26,384 bases of DNA from Clostridium sp. AM34-11AC. GTDB lineage: Bacteria > Bacillota > Clostridia > Lachnospirales > Lachnospiraceae. A program made the translations under genes and the position numbers. Of the stretch, positions 8,094 through 14,933 are shown piece after piece. The notes beneath the pieces are model-generated. The model did not search any database and was not told the DNA's origin. It saw only the letters and a list, made by a program, of their open reading frames with translations. The first letter of the stretch is position 1. The number at the start of each line of letters is the position of its first letter. The stretch spans positions 450 through 26,833 of the forward strand of contig NZ_QWGL01000038.1 in the NCBI RefSeq assembly GCF_003435375.1, given 5' to 3'.

Positions 8094-8174
8094 TTGGGGA
8101 AGGCACTCCCCAACAAGATTCCCGCAGGGGCAAAATGAGCGATAAGCGAATTTTGGCACCTCGGTAGAATCTTG
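8094..8174 (-). other. Candidate oriT of the MobC/relaxase module
   Basis: Two structures lie 138-218 bp upstream of mobC. The first is a perfect hairpin, TTGGGGA (8094-8100) with TCCCCAA (8107-8113). The second is a layered inverted repeat sharing one centre near 8144: CAAGATTC (8114-8121) with GAATCTTG (8167-8174), and CAAAAT (8131-8136) with ATTTTG (8150-8155). Partly matching GC-rich spacers (CCGCAGGGG against the complement of CACCTCGG) join them into a ~24-bp imperfect repeat with a 13-nt loop, GAGCGATAAGCGA. This layout and position fit an origin of transfer. The nick site cannot be read from sequence alone. Confidence 0.65.
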
Positions 8175-8466
8175 CTCTAAGAAACTGCCGGCCTGCCGTT
8201 CACTTGCTACTGCCACTTTTTCAGAAAATCTATAACCAGCTTTTTTTATAAAAGGCTGCGGGCTGGCGTTTTTCCCTTACTCCCTACAAACCACAAAAGA
8301 GCAGAATGGACGGACTTTCCGGCAAGAACTTTTCCGGCGGCTCGGTCTTTCCCGACAATAAGGCGTTTCGGAAGCTGCGTTTTGCCCGCTGTCTGAAAAA
8401 AATGGCAGCCTTTTTTGGTTTCACTGTCTAATACGGAACTTTTGGAAATTTGCCAAAAATGGACGC
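8175..8466. other. Non-coding stretch between oriT-like region and terminator
   Basis: I see no convincing gene here. Minor symmetry is present: TTTTGG/CCAAAA around 8432-8450, and repeated CTTTCCGGC/CTTTTCCGGC near 8315-8340. One edge of module C may lie in this stretch or further right, but no boundary can be placed. Confidence 0.4.
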
Positions 8467-8501
8467 AAAAAAAGCAGCAAATCTTTTTCGGATTTACTGC
8501 T
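8467..8501 (-). terminator. Intrinsic terminator
   Basis: On the minus strand AGCAGTAAATC, loop CGAAAAA, GATTTGCTGCT and TTTTTTT form a strong hairpin plus U-tract, with one G-U pair. It ends the lipoprotein transcript (stop at 8584). Its loop and flanks resemble the terminator at 10197-10231. Confidence 0.85.
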
Positions 8502-8583
8502 TCATGTGCCGCTGCGGTGCGGCGGGATGGATATTCAGTTGAAATAAAAGAGGATGGTGGTACTTTAGTCTATCGACTCTTTA

Positions 8584-9072
8584 CTAACTATTAGGTAATC
8601 TTGAAAGATTTTCCTTGAATTTATCTAAAGAATGTTCATTGTTTCCCGCAAAAATAAGTGGAATTGTATATTCATATGATATGCCATTTTCATAGTCCGA
8701 TAATTGTATTTTTATAGTATCATCCCTCTCATCTTTAGGTGCTATATATATGAATGAATTTTTATTTATATCAGATATTTTCCCTTTTTCAGAAGAAACA
8801 GTATAACCCCAGTCTGTTAAATTTGTCTTTATTGTAACTTCTGTTTCTGTTTCTTTTCTAGTCTGCAATGCTGTTTTATCGATTTGGATATCAAAAGGAG
8901 TCGAACCTAACAATTCACTGTTTATATTTACAAGTTCTTCTCCATTTGTTTTAGAAATATTAGATTCATCTTCATAATTTTGTTGAGATTCATCTTTTGG
9001 TGTTTCTCTGTTACATCCTAATAAAAAGCATAAAATAATTAGTACTAATACAGAAAGTTGTTTTTTTTGCAT
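8584..9072 (-). CDS. Small secreted lipoprotein, unknown function
   Basis: A 162-residue protein with a classical lipoprotein signal: basic N-terminus MQKKQ, hydrophobic core and lipobox LLGC with the lipidated Cys at residue 20. An acidic Ser/Asn/Glu-rich linker (about 21-50) leads to a predicted beta-rich domain (DIQIDKTALQTRKETETEVT then IKTNLTDWGYTVSSEKGK) that resembles an Ig-like fold. I do not recognise the family. The gene is markedly AT-rich compared with module C, a sign of separate origin. The ATG at 9072 has GAAAGGAG seven bases upstream. It lies downstream of the broken Cys/His-rich secreted gene, with a hairpin between them, and is followed by an intrinsic terminator. Confidence 0.8.
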   Translation of the reverse strand: MQKKQLSVLVLIILCFLLGCNRETPKDESQQNYEDESNISKTNGEELVNINSELLGSTPFDIQIDKTALQTRKETETEVTIKTNLTDWGYTVSSEKGKISDINKNSFIYIAPKDERDDTIKIQLSDYENGISYEYTIPLIFAGNNEHSLDKFKENLSRLPNS

Positions 9073-9096
9073 TTATTTCTCCTTTCATATTATCAA

Positions 9097-9149
9097 AGAA
9101 AGCACTGAGAGTACTTTCAAGAAATTTTGAAATATTCTCAATGCTTTCT
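9097..9149 (-). terminator. Hairpin between two secreted-protein genes
   Basis: AGAAAGCACTGAGA (9097-9110) pairs with TCTCAATGCTTTCT (9136-9149) with one wobble, and inner TTCAA/TTGAA bases extend it. It lies after the stop at 9187 and before the lipoprotein ribosome site. It could terminate or attenuate read-through. The better U-tract (TTTTTT) is on the plus strand, so a minus-strand role is uncertain. Confidence 0.5.
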
Positions 9150-9186
9150 ATTTTTTGATTATAAACTTGCCGGTAATGATACTATG

Positions 9187-9492
9187 TTAATTTATCTCTT
9201 TCGCGTAACCTTTGTTGCAATATACACATGCACCATTCACCCATTTGTGAGACATTTCAATCGTCTCAACTTCATAAATGCTTACTTCTCCACAAATTAA
9301 ACATTGTTTGTAATTATATACATGACGTGTCGCACATTTATCCCAGTCATCATATATACCAGGCATTTCATCTTCATATCCATAGTACTGGGGAGAACCT
9401 CAACTATGAGTATGAGCGGCAAATACAGTCATTGGAGCAGCTACAATTCCAGCTACTACTGAAAGTGCTAAAATAGATTTTCTTAAATTCAT
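9187..9492 (-). pseudogene. Cys/His-rich secreted protein gene interrupted by TGA
   Basis: The minus frame from the ATG at 9492 reads MNLRKSILALSVVAGIVAAP then MTVFAAHTHS, a clean signal peptide with an AFAA-like cleavage site (VFAA). An in-frame TGA follows at codon 31 (9402-9400). After it the same frame stays open for 70 codons to a TAA at 9187: GSPQYYGYEDEMPGIYDDWD, KCATRHVYNYKQCLICGEVS, and a tail with ACVYCNKGYAKEIN. CLIC and CVYC look like a zinc-binding pair. It has GGGAGG upstream and a consensus promoter (9540-9568). I infer a small secreted zinc-binding protein inactivated by one nonsense change (most simply TGG to TGA). Sequencing error or recoding cannot be excluded. The plus-strand frame over this region is a shadow. 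Confidence 0.7.
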
Positions 9493-9539
9493 AAGTTCCT
9501 CCCTTTCCTTAAAAATACATAGCTCTTTGTTACATTGTC

Positions 9540-9568
9540 ATTTTAACATAATAATTGGTAAAATGCAA
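9540..9568 (-). promoter_or_regulatory. Promoter of the interrupted secreted-protein gene
   Basis: On the minus strand TTGCAT (9568-9563), a 17-nt spacer and TAAAAT (9545-9540) lie 48 bp upstream of the ATG at 9492, in very AT-rich DNA. The rest of 9569-9655 shows no gene. Confidence 0.65.
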
Positions 9569-9655
9569 TAATTTATTTTCTATTTACGAGAAAATACTGT
9601 GCATATTATCTTATTTAGGAATAGTTAAGGCGGCTACCTAAATCTTTTTATTACT

Positions 9656-9796
9656 TTACCGCACATGAGCATTGGAAGCAGGGTTGTCCTGGCCGTAACC
9701 TTCCAGAAGGTTGATAACGCCCCAGATACCAAGACCTGCGCCCAGGGCCACTACGAGAGTCTGCAAAACACCAACTGCACTGTTGAAAAATGCCAT
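9656..9796 (-). pseudogene. Truncated Maff2-type conjugation protein
   Basis: This 46-codon frame reads MAFFNSAVGVLQTLVVALGA then GLGIWGVINLLEGYGQDNPA, which I recognise as the start of the Maff2 family. These are small VirB2/TrbC-like membrane proteins of about 70 residues encoded next to VirD4 in Tn1549-type conjugative elements. After DNPA the sequence diverges (SNAHVR, stop). The second hydrophobic segment is missing. An AGGAGG ribosome site precedes the ATG at 9796, and the coupling-protein tail lies directly upstream. The junction near 9670-9676 marks where ICE DNA was replaced by the AT-rich patch. Confidence 0.75.
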
Positions 9797-9832
9797 AAAA
9801 TAATCCTCCTAAAAAATGTTTTTGATTTGGGT

Positions 9833-10072
9833 TTAAGTAGTTGCGTCAATCTCGTACACATCGAAGGTGTCCGTGGGTTTTACCACGGCACGCTGCTTCT
9901 TCATGTACCGTTCCATGTCAAAGACATTTTTAGGGTCGGCGTCGGCCGTGTATCTGTAATTCGGGTGTCGGGTGAGGTCGTACTTGTCCGAAAGGAACGG
10001 GCGCACGCCCCGCAGCATGAAGATACACTTGCCGCCGTCCATCACTGCTAATTCGTCCTGGGTCATCAACTC
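9833..10072 (-). pseudogene. VirD4/TraG coupling protein, C-terminal fragment
   Basis: Eighty codons encode the C-terminal end of a Tn1549-type VirD4/TraG coupling protein: LMTQDELAVMDGGKCIFMLR, GVRPFLSDKYDLTRHPNYRY, then ADPKNVFDMERYMKK. There is no ribosome site at its start. The first codon continues exactly in frame from the fragment at 24627-25203 if element B is removed together with one GA core. The missing N-terminal parts carry the ATPase. It abuts the left end of element B at 10071-10072 and is followed by the Maff2-like gene, as in conjugative elements. Confidence 0.88.
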
Positions 10073-10099
10073 TTTGCCACAATGTCAAGTGATGAATTC
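10073..10099 (+). repeat. Element B terminal inverted repeat, left
   Basis: Reading inward after the core: T.TGCCA.AAT.....GTGA.GA.TTC, where dots are positions that differ from the right end. Eighteen of 27 positions match the complement of 24598-24624. It is probably the recombinase binding site at this end. Confidence 0.7.
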
Positions 10100-10196
10100 A
10101 AAAAAGACAAGCACTATCCAAAGAAAAACTTCTTTTATGGTATCTGCCTATTTTGTTTTCGATAGTTTTAGCTGTGATACATTTAATTTAGGGTGC

Positions 10197-10231
10197 AAAA
10201 AAGCAGGAGACCTTTTTCGGATCTCCTGCTT
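10197..10231 (-). terminator. Intrinsic terminator of the cargo cluster
   Basis: On the minus strand AAGCAGGAGATCC, loop GAAAAA, GGTCTCCTGCTT then TTTT, with one bulge. It follows the DUF6572-like gene (stop at 10319) and lies 125 bp inside the element B end, so cargo transcription stops before leaving the element. Confidence 0.85.
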
Positions 10232-10318
10232 AGTAAAGCTGTGAAGATTTAATTGTGGTTGGGCTGCCTGCTATGCAAACTGAATTTTGTTTTACTAAGT
10301 TCTACAAACTGGAAACTG

Positions 10319-10639
10319 TTAGCTAATCTGTGCCTTGATTTTTATCCCTATCCGTCCTAATTGATCTTGAACTACTTGCAAAAATTTCTGGCAGTTATCT
10401 GTTATATCATACTTGAAATGGATTTCTATCATAGCCATCTTAAAATCAGCATTGGGGTATATTTCATCGTACTGTTCGCTTTCGATAAAAGCCACATACG
10501 CATTGATTTTATCTTGTAAAATCTTCAAGTGTTCAAACTCATTGTCCCAATTCAAATGGTCGGTAATAAGGAGTACCAAACAAGCATTTTCTTTATCGTT
10601 TGCGATTGCATCAATCTGACTTGCGTTATCAACAGCCAT
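10319..10639 (-). CDS. DUF6572-like protein
   Basis: A 106-residue soluble protein: MAVDNASQIDAIANDKENAC, LVLLITDHLNWDNEFEHLKI, LQDKINAYVAFIESEQYDEI. The pattern (a short beta strand ending in TDHLNWD, then EHL..LQDKINAY..FIES) matches what I know as DUF6572, a small family often near immunity or stress genes whose function is unknown. The ATG at 10639 has AGGAGA upstream. The 22 additional upstream codons in the open frame lack support. It is the last gene of the element B cargo and is followed by an intrinsic terminator. The gap of about 90 bp to the previous lipoprotein gene is the largest downstream of the PH-like gene. Confidence 0.65.
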   Translation of the reverse strand: MAVDNASQIDAIANDKENACLVLLITDHLNWDNEFEHLKILQDKINAYVAFIESEQYDEIYPNADFKMAMIEIHFKYDITDNCQKFLQVVQDQLGRIGIKIKAQIS

Positions 10640-10729
10640 AATATTTCTCCTTCCCAGTTCTTTATAACCATAACTCTTTCTCCCAATACATCTGTGACAT
10701 TTCAATTACACAACTTCAAATTTCTGGTT

Positions 10730-11275
10730 TTACTTAACTTTAGTGTAGCTCTCCATACTAAAAGTTTCTAAATCAAACACTACCGCAGCAACACTGTCCT
10801 CATTTTCTTCAATAAGCCATAAGCGAGTCCATAAGGTTTGGTCGTTCATATTGGTAGCAGTTTTATCCTCACCATCGGTAATGATTTTTTCGGGATCTAA
10901 TTTTGTTACAAAAATGTTTTCAGGTTTAAGACCTGGCAGGCTGCTCTTAAGTTCCTCCTCTGTTAGTCCTGCTATATCCATTGCTTCAGCACCTTTATAA
11001 TACTCAACATCTCCGTACCAGTAGTTATCGTTAACATTCTCGATGGATTTTAACCACATAAACTTATCGTCAACGAATTTATAACCAGCACCAGAGCCGG
11101 TATCTATTTCCCATGTTCCTTGTATCAGTGCATTATCATCGTTATTATCTTTGCTGTCAGTAGTACCGGCGCAAGCGGTAAGCCCCAATAGTGTAAAACA
11201 GATAATCAGAATAGCTGCTGCAATTCTGAAAAAACCACTTTTGCGGTATTTAATCATATTCATATCATAGTTCAT
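10730..11275 (-). CDS. Cargo lipoprotein 3, unknown function
   Basis: A 181-residue lipoprotein. After a basic N-terminus (KYRKSGFF) come a hydrophobic core and the lipobox LTAC, with the lipidated Cys at residue 35. An Asp/Asn-rich linker precedes a domain beginning IQGTWEIDTGSGAGYKFVDD, a lipocalin- or META-like GTWE strand pattern seen in small extracytoplasmic proteins. I do not recognise a defined family. The ATG at 11275 has GGAGG six bases upstream. Earlier in-frame methionines at residues 5 and 7 are alternatives that would still give a signal peptide. It belongs to the same-strand cargo cluster of element B, about 70 bp after the membrane protein with an HExxH motif. Confidence 0.78.
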   Translation of the reverse strand: MNYDMNMIKYRKSGFFRIAAAILIICFTLLGLTACAGTTDSKDNNDDNALIQGTWEIDTGSGAGYKFVDDKFMWLKSIENVNDNYWYGDVEYYKGAEAMDIAGLTEEELKSSLPGLKPENIFVTKLDPEKIITDGEDKTATNMNDQTLWTRLWLIEENEDSVAAVVFDLETFSMESYTKVK

Positions 11276-11343
11276 AGGTAACCTCCAAGTTATATCCTCT
11301 TTATTTTCGTAAGCCTTTCTCCATTGAAAAATGAAAAAATCTT

Positions 11344-12549
11344 TTATTCCCGTTCCCGTCTACTCCTTTTTTTCTTTCGGGGATCTGGCGGCGGAGAGAA
11401 GGTCTGAATATAGTCCTGCCGGATCAGCGTCACATCCTGAGAAAGAAAAGCAGCGACACGATCTTGTTCGGAAGTTTGCTCTGGGAAAAAGGACGCAAAT
11501 TTCTGTGCCAGCTGTTCTTCTTTTTCATACAGTTTAAGTGTGCCTTCGTATCCAATCAATTCTTTCAGCACAGCAGTAGACTCCTTGTACCGGTCCCCTC
11601 GAATATCCAGATCGACTGTCGCTTTGGCAGTCATGCCGTTAAGGTAAAGTACCTTCAAGGAAGTATGGTTTCTGAACCGATTCATTGTGAACCATAAAGC
11701 CAGCTTTTTTGAGAGTAGCTTACCGCCAATCAGCATCCAGTTCTGGCTTTGGTATATTTCCAGATACTTTTTCATGCCCTCATCTTCAAACGCTATTGGT
11801 TCAAAGTGTTCTCCATCCAACAGCTGCTCCAACTGTTTTTTGCTGAGAATCTGATTCAGTACCGGTATGTTCCGGTAAGGCGCGCAGATATAACGCCTCA
11901 TTTTCTGAAACAGCGCTACAACCAGAACTGCTGTGCCAAGTAAAAACAGAAAAAGCTCTCCATCCATTTCGATTTTCCCGGTTGCCGTTACCCAGATGCC
12001 ACGCAGAACCAGTACAACGCCAAAGCCCCACAGCCCGAAAACCAGCAACTTTTTCAGTGGATGAAAATGAATCCACTCAATGATCCGCACTTGCTGTTTG
12101 CCACTCATAGGTTTGTCACGCAAAAGTAGATGGGTGATCCATTTTCTTAGGATCAGTGGAATCCATGCAGTCGCACACATGAAGATTGCAACACTGGCAT
12201 AAATGCCAATCCCAAGCCAGCCATTATCCAGAAAAGCTTCCAGAAGCAGAAGGAGGATAATCGGAAAAATCATAGTGAAAAACAAGGGTAGAAATGACTC
12301 CTTGCGTATCCTCTTGAGATTTAAGTCATTAAGCGCAGAGTTGATACATATACCAAGAATCATGGCTGCTGTCATACCACCTGCCACCCATTTTTTACGA
12401 TCTCCGTATCGCATGATATGTACAGTTTCGTGCATATAAGGAAGTTTTCCTGTAATACCTACATAAAAATAGAATCCCAAATAAGCCAGAGCCAAAAGTG
12501 CCCCTGCCAGCTTCAAAATTGTTTTTCCTGAAAGTTTTCGTTTCTCCAT
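11344..12549 (-). CDS. Polytopic membrane protein with HExxH motif
   Basis: A 401-residue membrane protein. Predicted transmembrane segments lie at about 12-31, 54-72, 86-104, 112-133, 166-186 and 198-216. A cytoplasmic domain of about 180 residues follows and ends in a very basic tail (PRKKKRSRRERE). Just after the first helix is HETVHIMRYGD (40-50). It matches the HExxH zincin signature, and the HExxHIxRxD form seen in M56/M48 membrane peptidases. Whether it is catalytic is unknown, since no third metal ligand is obvious. The C-terminal domain (SKKQLEQLLDGEHFEPIAFE onward) is unfamiliar. The ribosome site is weak (AGGAAAACG). It sits between two lipoprotein genes in the cargo cluster. Confidence 0.75.
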   Translation of the reverse strand: MEKRKLSGKTILKLAGALLALAYLGFYFYVGITGKLPYMHETVHIMRYGDRKKWVAGGMTAAMILGICINSALNDLNLKRIRKESFLPLFFTMIFPIILLLLLEAFLDNGWLGIGIYASVAIFMCATAWIPLILRKWITHLLLRDKPMSGKQQVRIIEWIHFHPLKKLLVFGLWGFGVVLVLRGIWVTATGKIEMDGELFLFLLGTAVLVVALFQKMRRYICAPYRNIPVLNQILSKKQLEQLLDGEHFEPIAFEDEGMKKYLEIYQSQNWMLIGGKLLSKKLALWFTMNRFRNHTSLKVLYLNGMTAKATVDLDIRGDRYKESTAVLKELIGYEGTLKLYEKEEQLAQKFASFFPEQTSEQDRVAAFLSQDVTLIRQDYIQTFSPPPDPRKKKRSRRERE

Positions 12550-12589
12550 CTTCGTCGTTTTCCTATAAAATCACTGTTCCTGTATCAAT

Positions 12590-13177
12590 TTATCCTTCTG
12601 TATCCCAAACAAAGCTATCTACCATGTCCCTGGCGGCCTGTTCAGTGGTTTCTGATCCGCTGAAATTTGTAAGCTGGATCAGGCAGAACCCGTAATCCTT
12701 TACAATATAGTATTGCGTGGTGACAATATCGCCCTCGTCGATAGTAAAGATATAAAGCAGCTCCCCCTGCTCGGTATAGGTTCCATCCCCGTTCAGTTGT
12801 GCTTCAATACCATCCAGCTGCATCAAAATCTGTTGGACGATCGCATCCCGAAACTGCTCATGCTCATCCAGACTATATTTGTTCTTTCCTACATGGATGG
12901 AGATGTTGTCCGGCTTTTCATCATTTTCGTGGCCTTCCTCTATATAGAAAATCTGCGAATCAGTAGAATGCTTCTCAGATTCCTCCCATCCATCCGGGAC
13001 GGTATAACTTCCGGGAATCGCATTATATTCAGATGATATTTCGGTTTCGGAAGAAGAAGGTTCCTGCTGATCCGCCACAGATTCATCAGAGGGAGATTGT
13101 GGCGATGAAGTCCCATTTTTACCGCATCCAGCAAGGAGCAGCACCATAGCTAATAACACAATTAAGATTTTTTTCAT
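12590..13177 (-). CDS. Cargo lipoprotein 2, unknown function
   Basis: A 195-residue lipoprotein: signal MKKILIVLLAMVLLLAGC with the lipidated Cys at 18. A Ser/Glu-rich flexible linker (about 20-50) is followed by an extracytoplasmic domain beginning IPGSYTVPDGWEESEKHSTD. The pattern of a GWEES entry strand, a long helix (DEHEQFRDAIVQQILMQLDG) and a late YYIVKDYGFCLIQLTNF strand pair resembles PsbP/LpqN-like lipoproteins of Firmicutes. That is a fold-level impression only. The ATG at 13177 has AGAGGA upstream. It is 30 bp downstream of the PH-like gene and 40 bp upstream of the membrane protein gene, consistent with one transcript. Confidence 0.78.
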   Translation of the reverse strand: MKKILIVLLAMVLLLAGCGKNGTSSPQSPSDESVADQQEPSSSETEISSEYNAIPGSYTVPDGWEESEKHSTDSQIFYIEEGHENDEKPDNISIHVGKNKYSLDEHEQFRDAIVQQILMQLDGIEAQLNGDGTYTEQGELLYIFTIDEGDIVTTQYYIVKDYGFCLIQLTNFSGSETTEQAARDMVDSFVWDTEG

Positions 13178-13207
13178 GCTCTGATTCCTCTCGCTTTATA
13201 ATACGGG

Positions 13208-13666
13208 TTATCCGAGTTTGGAAACAATCTGGCAGAACATCTCAACATTTTCTTTCTGCCCCTGAATATCAGAGCCAATCGCATTGTTCATCAAAGAAAT
13301 TTTCATTTTCTCTTTTCCAAAATGCAGCATTACGACTTTTCTTCCGGGCAGCAGTCCACCCTTGACTTCTGCCTTTGTTATGCTGCTTAGGGGCAGAGAA
13401 AGCCGGTTTTCAATTTTGGAGACATTAACGGAATTTACGATGACCATATTCAGGTGTTGCTCGGTAACTCCTAGATAGCAGTAAGCATTGCTCAGTGCGC
13501 CCAATGCAGCGGCAGCGCCCCCCGTCAGTGTAGAAAGTCCTCCGATCAGTGCATAGGTATCAGCCCCGGCCATGATGACCGCCCATAACTTGCACTGATA
13601 GGATTCATTTTCGTTCAAAATGGCTTCCAGCATTTCATTTTTATCTTTTTCATTCATTGTAAGCAT
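13208..13666 (-). CDS. PH-like cytoplasmic protein
   Basis: A 152-residue protein. A Gly/Ala-rich segment (LIGGLSTLTGGAAAALGALS, about 42-61) could be a membrane-inserting helix. The following beta-rich half (YCYLGVTEQHLNMVIVNSVN, then LSLPLSSITKAEVKGGLLPG, then KVVMLHFGKEKMKISLMNNA) ends in a helix (ENVEMFCQIVSKL). This strand-strand-helix order is typical of bacterial PH-like domains. Function is unknown. The ATG at 13666 has AGGAGG seven bases upstream. A strong hairpin (13699-13739) separates it from the lipoprotein gene upstream, so its expression may differ from the first part of the cluster. Confidence 0.65.
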   Translation of the reverse strand: MLTMNEKDKNEMLEAILNENESYQCKLWAVIMAGADTYALIGGLSTLTGGAAAALGALSNAYCYLGVTEQHLNMVIVNSVNVSKIENRLSLPLSSITKAEVKGGLLPGRKVVMLHFGKEKMKISLMNNAIGSDIQGQKENVEMFCQIVSKLG

Positions 13667-13698
13667 AATTATTCCTCCTAATTATTGTTTTAAGTTGA

Positions 13699-13739
13699 GA
13701 ACGCCGGATGCAATCCTTTGATATATGCACCCGGCGTTC
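13699..13739 (-). other. Strong intercistronic hairpin in cargo cluster
   Basis: GAACGCCGGATGCA (13699-13712) pairs with TGCACCCGGCGTTC (13726-13739) through 14 bp with one wobble and a 13-nt loop. There is no T-run on either strand. It lies 8 bp after the stop of lipoprotein 1 and may stabilise or process the upstream mRNA or partly terminate it. Confidence 0.65.
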
Positions 13740-13746
13740 AAAAGCA

Positions 13747-14859
13747 TTAGTCTACTTTCAAATTTTTGTCCAGGATCACCAGTTCGCCGTTGCGTTCAAT
13801 GATACCAGGCTGAACCACGACGATTTTCAGACCTTCCTGCAATTCCAGATACTGTGAAGCATAACCCCAAACCTTGACCTGATCGCCTTCCTCAAGCTCA
13901 ATGGCAGTGCTTACAATACCATCTTCATTCAAAATCTGGTTATCAATACAGTAGAGCTGGCCGGTTGTATCCTCTGCGATGTAGAGAGACACATCCGAAG
14001 CGAGCGGCGTTCCGGCAATAGATTTATGTTCACCGACTTCTTCGCCCCAAATAGTACCTTCACTGTAAAATCCAACGACCATATTTTCTTCATATCCCTC
14101 GATGATCGCATTGAAATCCTGAGCATACGGCTCCATCTCGGCTTTTGTAGTATCCTTGTAAGCGGCAATCTTTTCATTAGATGCCTGTTCTTTTACCTCT
14201 TGCGGCTGATAATCCTTGTATTCAAAAACATTGTCCGAAGCAAGCGTGATTGCTGTGTAGTCATCATCCAGAATGACTTTATAAACAGCAATTTCATCAT
14301 CATCAACAGTACGATTGATGTCGATATTTCCTGCGGAATTCAGTTCATATCCGTCTACACCTTCCAGCGCCTTTTGTAAAGCTGCGTTGGACATCGCACA
14401 GTTGATCCCATTGAGCGTTACAAAGAAATCAGGATTTGGTTGATCCTTATCGGCAGAGTATTCCAGTTCTACCACCGTTCCGCCCTCAGCAGGCTTGCAT
14501 GGCTCTGTCCCGGCATTTACGATTGCAACATCTATTTCCTGATCGTCTTTGGAAAGTTCCCCATAAATACGCTCGCCGGGTTGCAGAGAAACCTCTGCTG
14601 CATCATATTCTTCCGTTTCCAAACTCCAGCCGGCTTGTATCAGCTGGGAAGTTTCCAAAGGAAGTGTGTAGTAAGTGCCATCCAGTACGAACTCAGGTGT
14701 CCCGTCATTTTTCAGCTGAGACAGAATGGCCTCATCCGTACAGCCTTTATCGCTGCCCGCAGCTGCCGGAGCTGATGTCTGAGGTTTTGAGCCGCATCCG
14801 GCCAGCATACTGCATACCAGCACACATCCTGTCAGTAAAGCAATCCATTGTTTTTTCAT
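13747..14859 (-). CDS. Cargo lipoprotein 1, large
   Basis: A 370-residue lipoprotein. The signal MKKQWIALLTGCVLVCSMLA leads to the lipobox LAGC (Cys 22), followed by a short Ser/Ala linker. The body is acidic and beta-rich. It begins with a module around ILSQLKNDGTPEFVLDGTYY and LIQAGWSL, and later has a C-terminal OB-like stretch (AIELEEGDQVKVWGYASQYL then GLKIVVVQPGIIERNGELVI). I do not recognise a named family. The longer frame to 14991 overlaps the upstream gene and lacks a signal peptide. The ATG at 14859 has AAAGGA upstream and is the clear start. It lies 74 bp downstream of a membrane protein gene and is probably co-transcribed with it. Confidence 0.8.
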   Translation of the reverse strand: MKKQWIALLTGCVLVCSMLAGCGSKPQTSAPAAAGSDKGCTDEAILSQLKNDGTPEFVLDGTYYTLPLETSQLIQAGWSLETEEYDAAEVSLQPGERIYGELSKDDQEIDVAIVNAGTEPCKPAEGGTVVELEYSADKDQPNPDFFVTLNGINCAMSNAALQKALEGVDGYELNSAGNIDINRTVDDDEIAVYKVILDDDYTAITLASDNVFEYKDYQPQEVKEQASNEKIAAYKDTTKAEMEPYAQDFNAIIEGYEENMVVGFYSEGTIWGEEVGEHKSIAGTPLASDVSLYIAEDTTGQLYCIDNQILNEDGIVSTAIELEEGDQVKVWGYASQYLELQEGLKIVVVQPGIIERNGELVILDKNLKVD

Positions 14860-14933
14860 AAGCGTAAATCCTTTCTGCGATTCTATCAAATTTGTTTTAT
14901 GTATGAACAACTCATATCCTATATAAAGGTCGA

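Noticed and set aside
9400..9402. TGA in the secreted-protein frame as a selenocysteine codon.
   Set aside because: No SECIS-like hairpin is seen right after it, and the position is not in a redox motif. A nonsense mutation is simpler.
9228..9476. Plus-strand 82-residue His-rich frame.
   Set aside because: It is the antisense shadow of the interrupted secreted protein gene, which has its own promoter, ribosome site and signal peptide.
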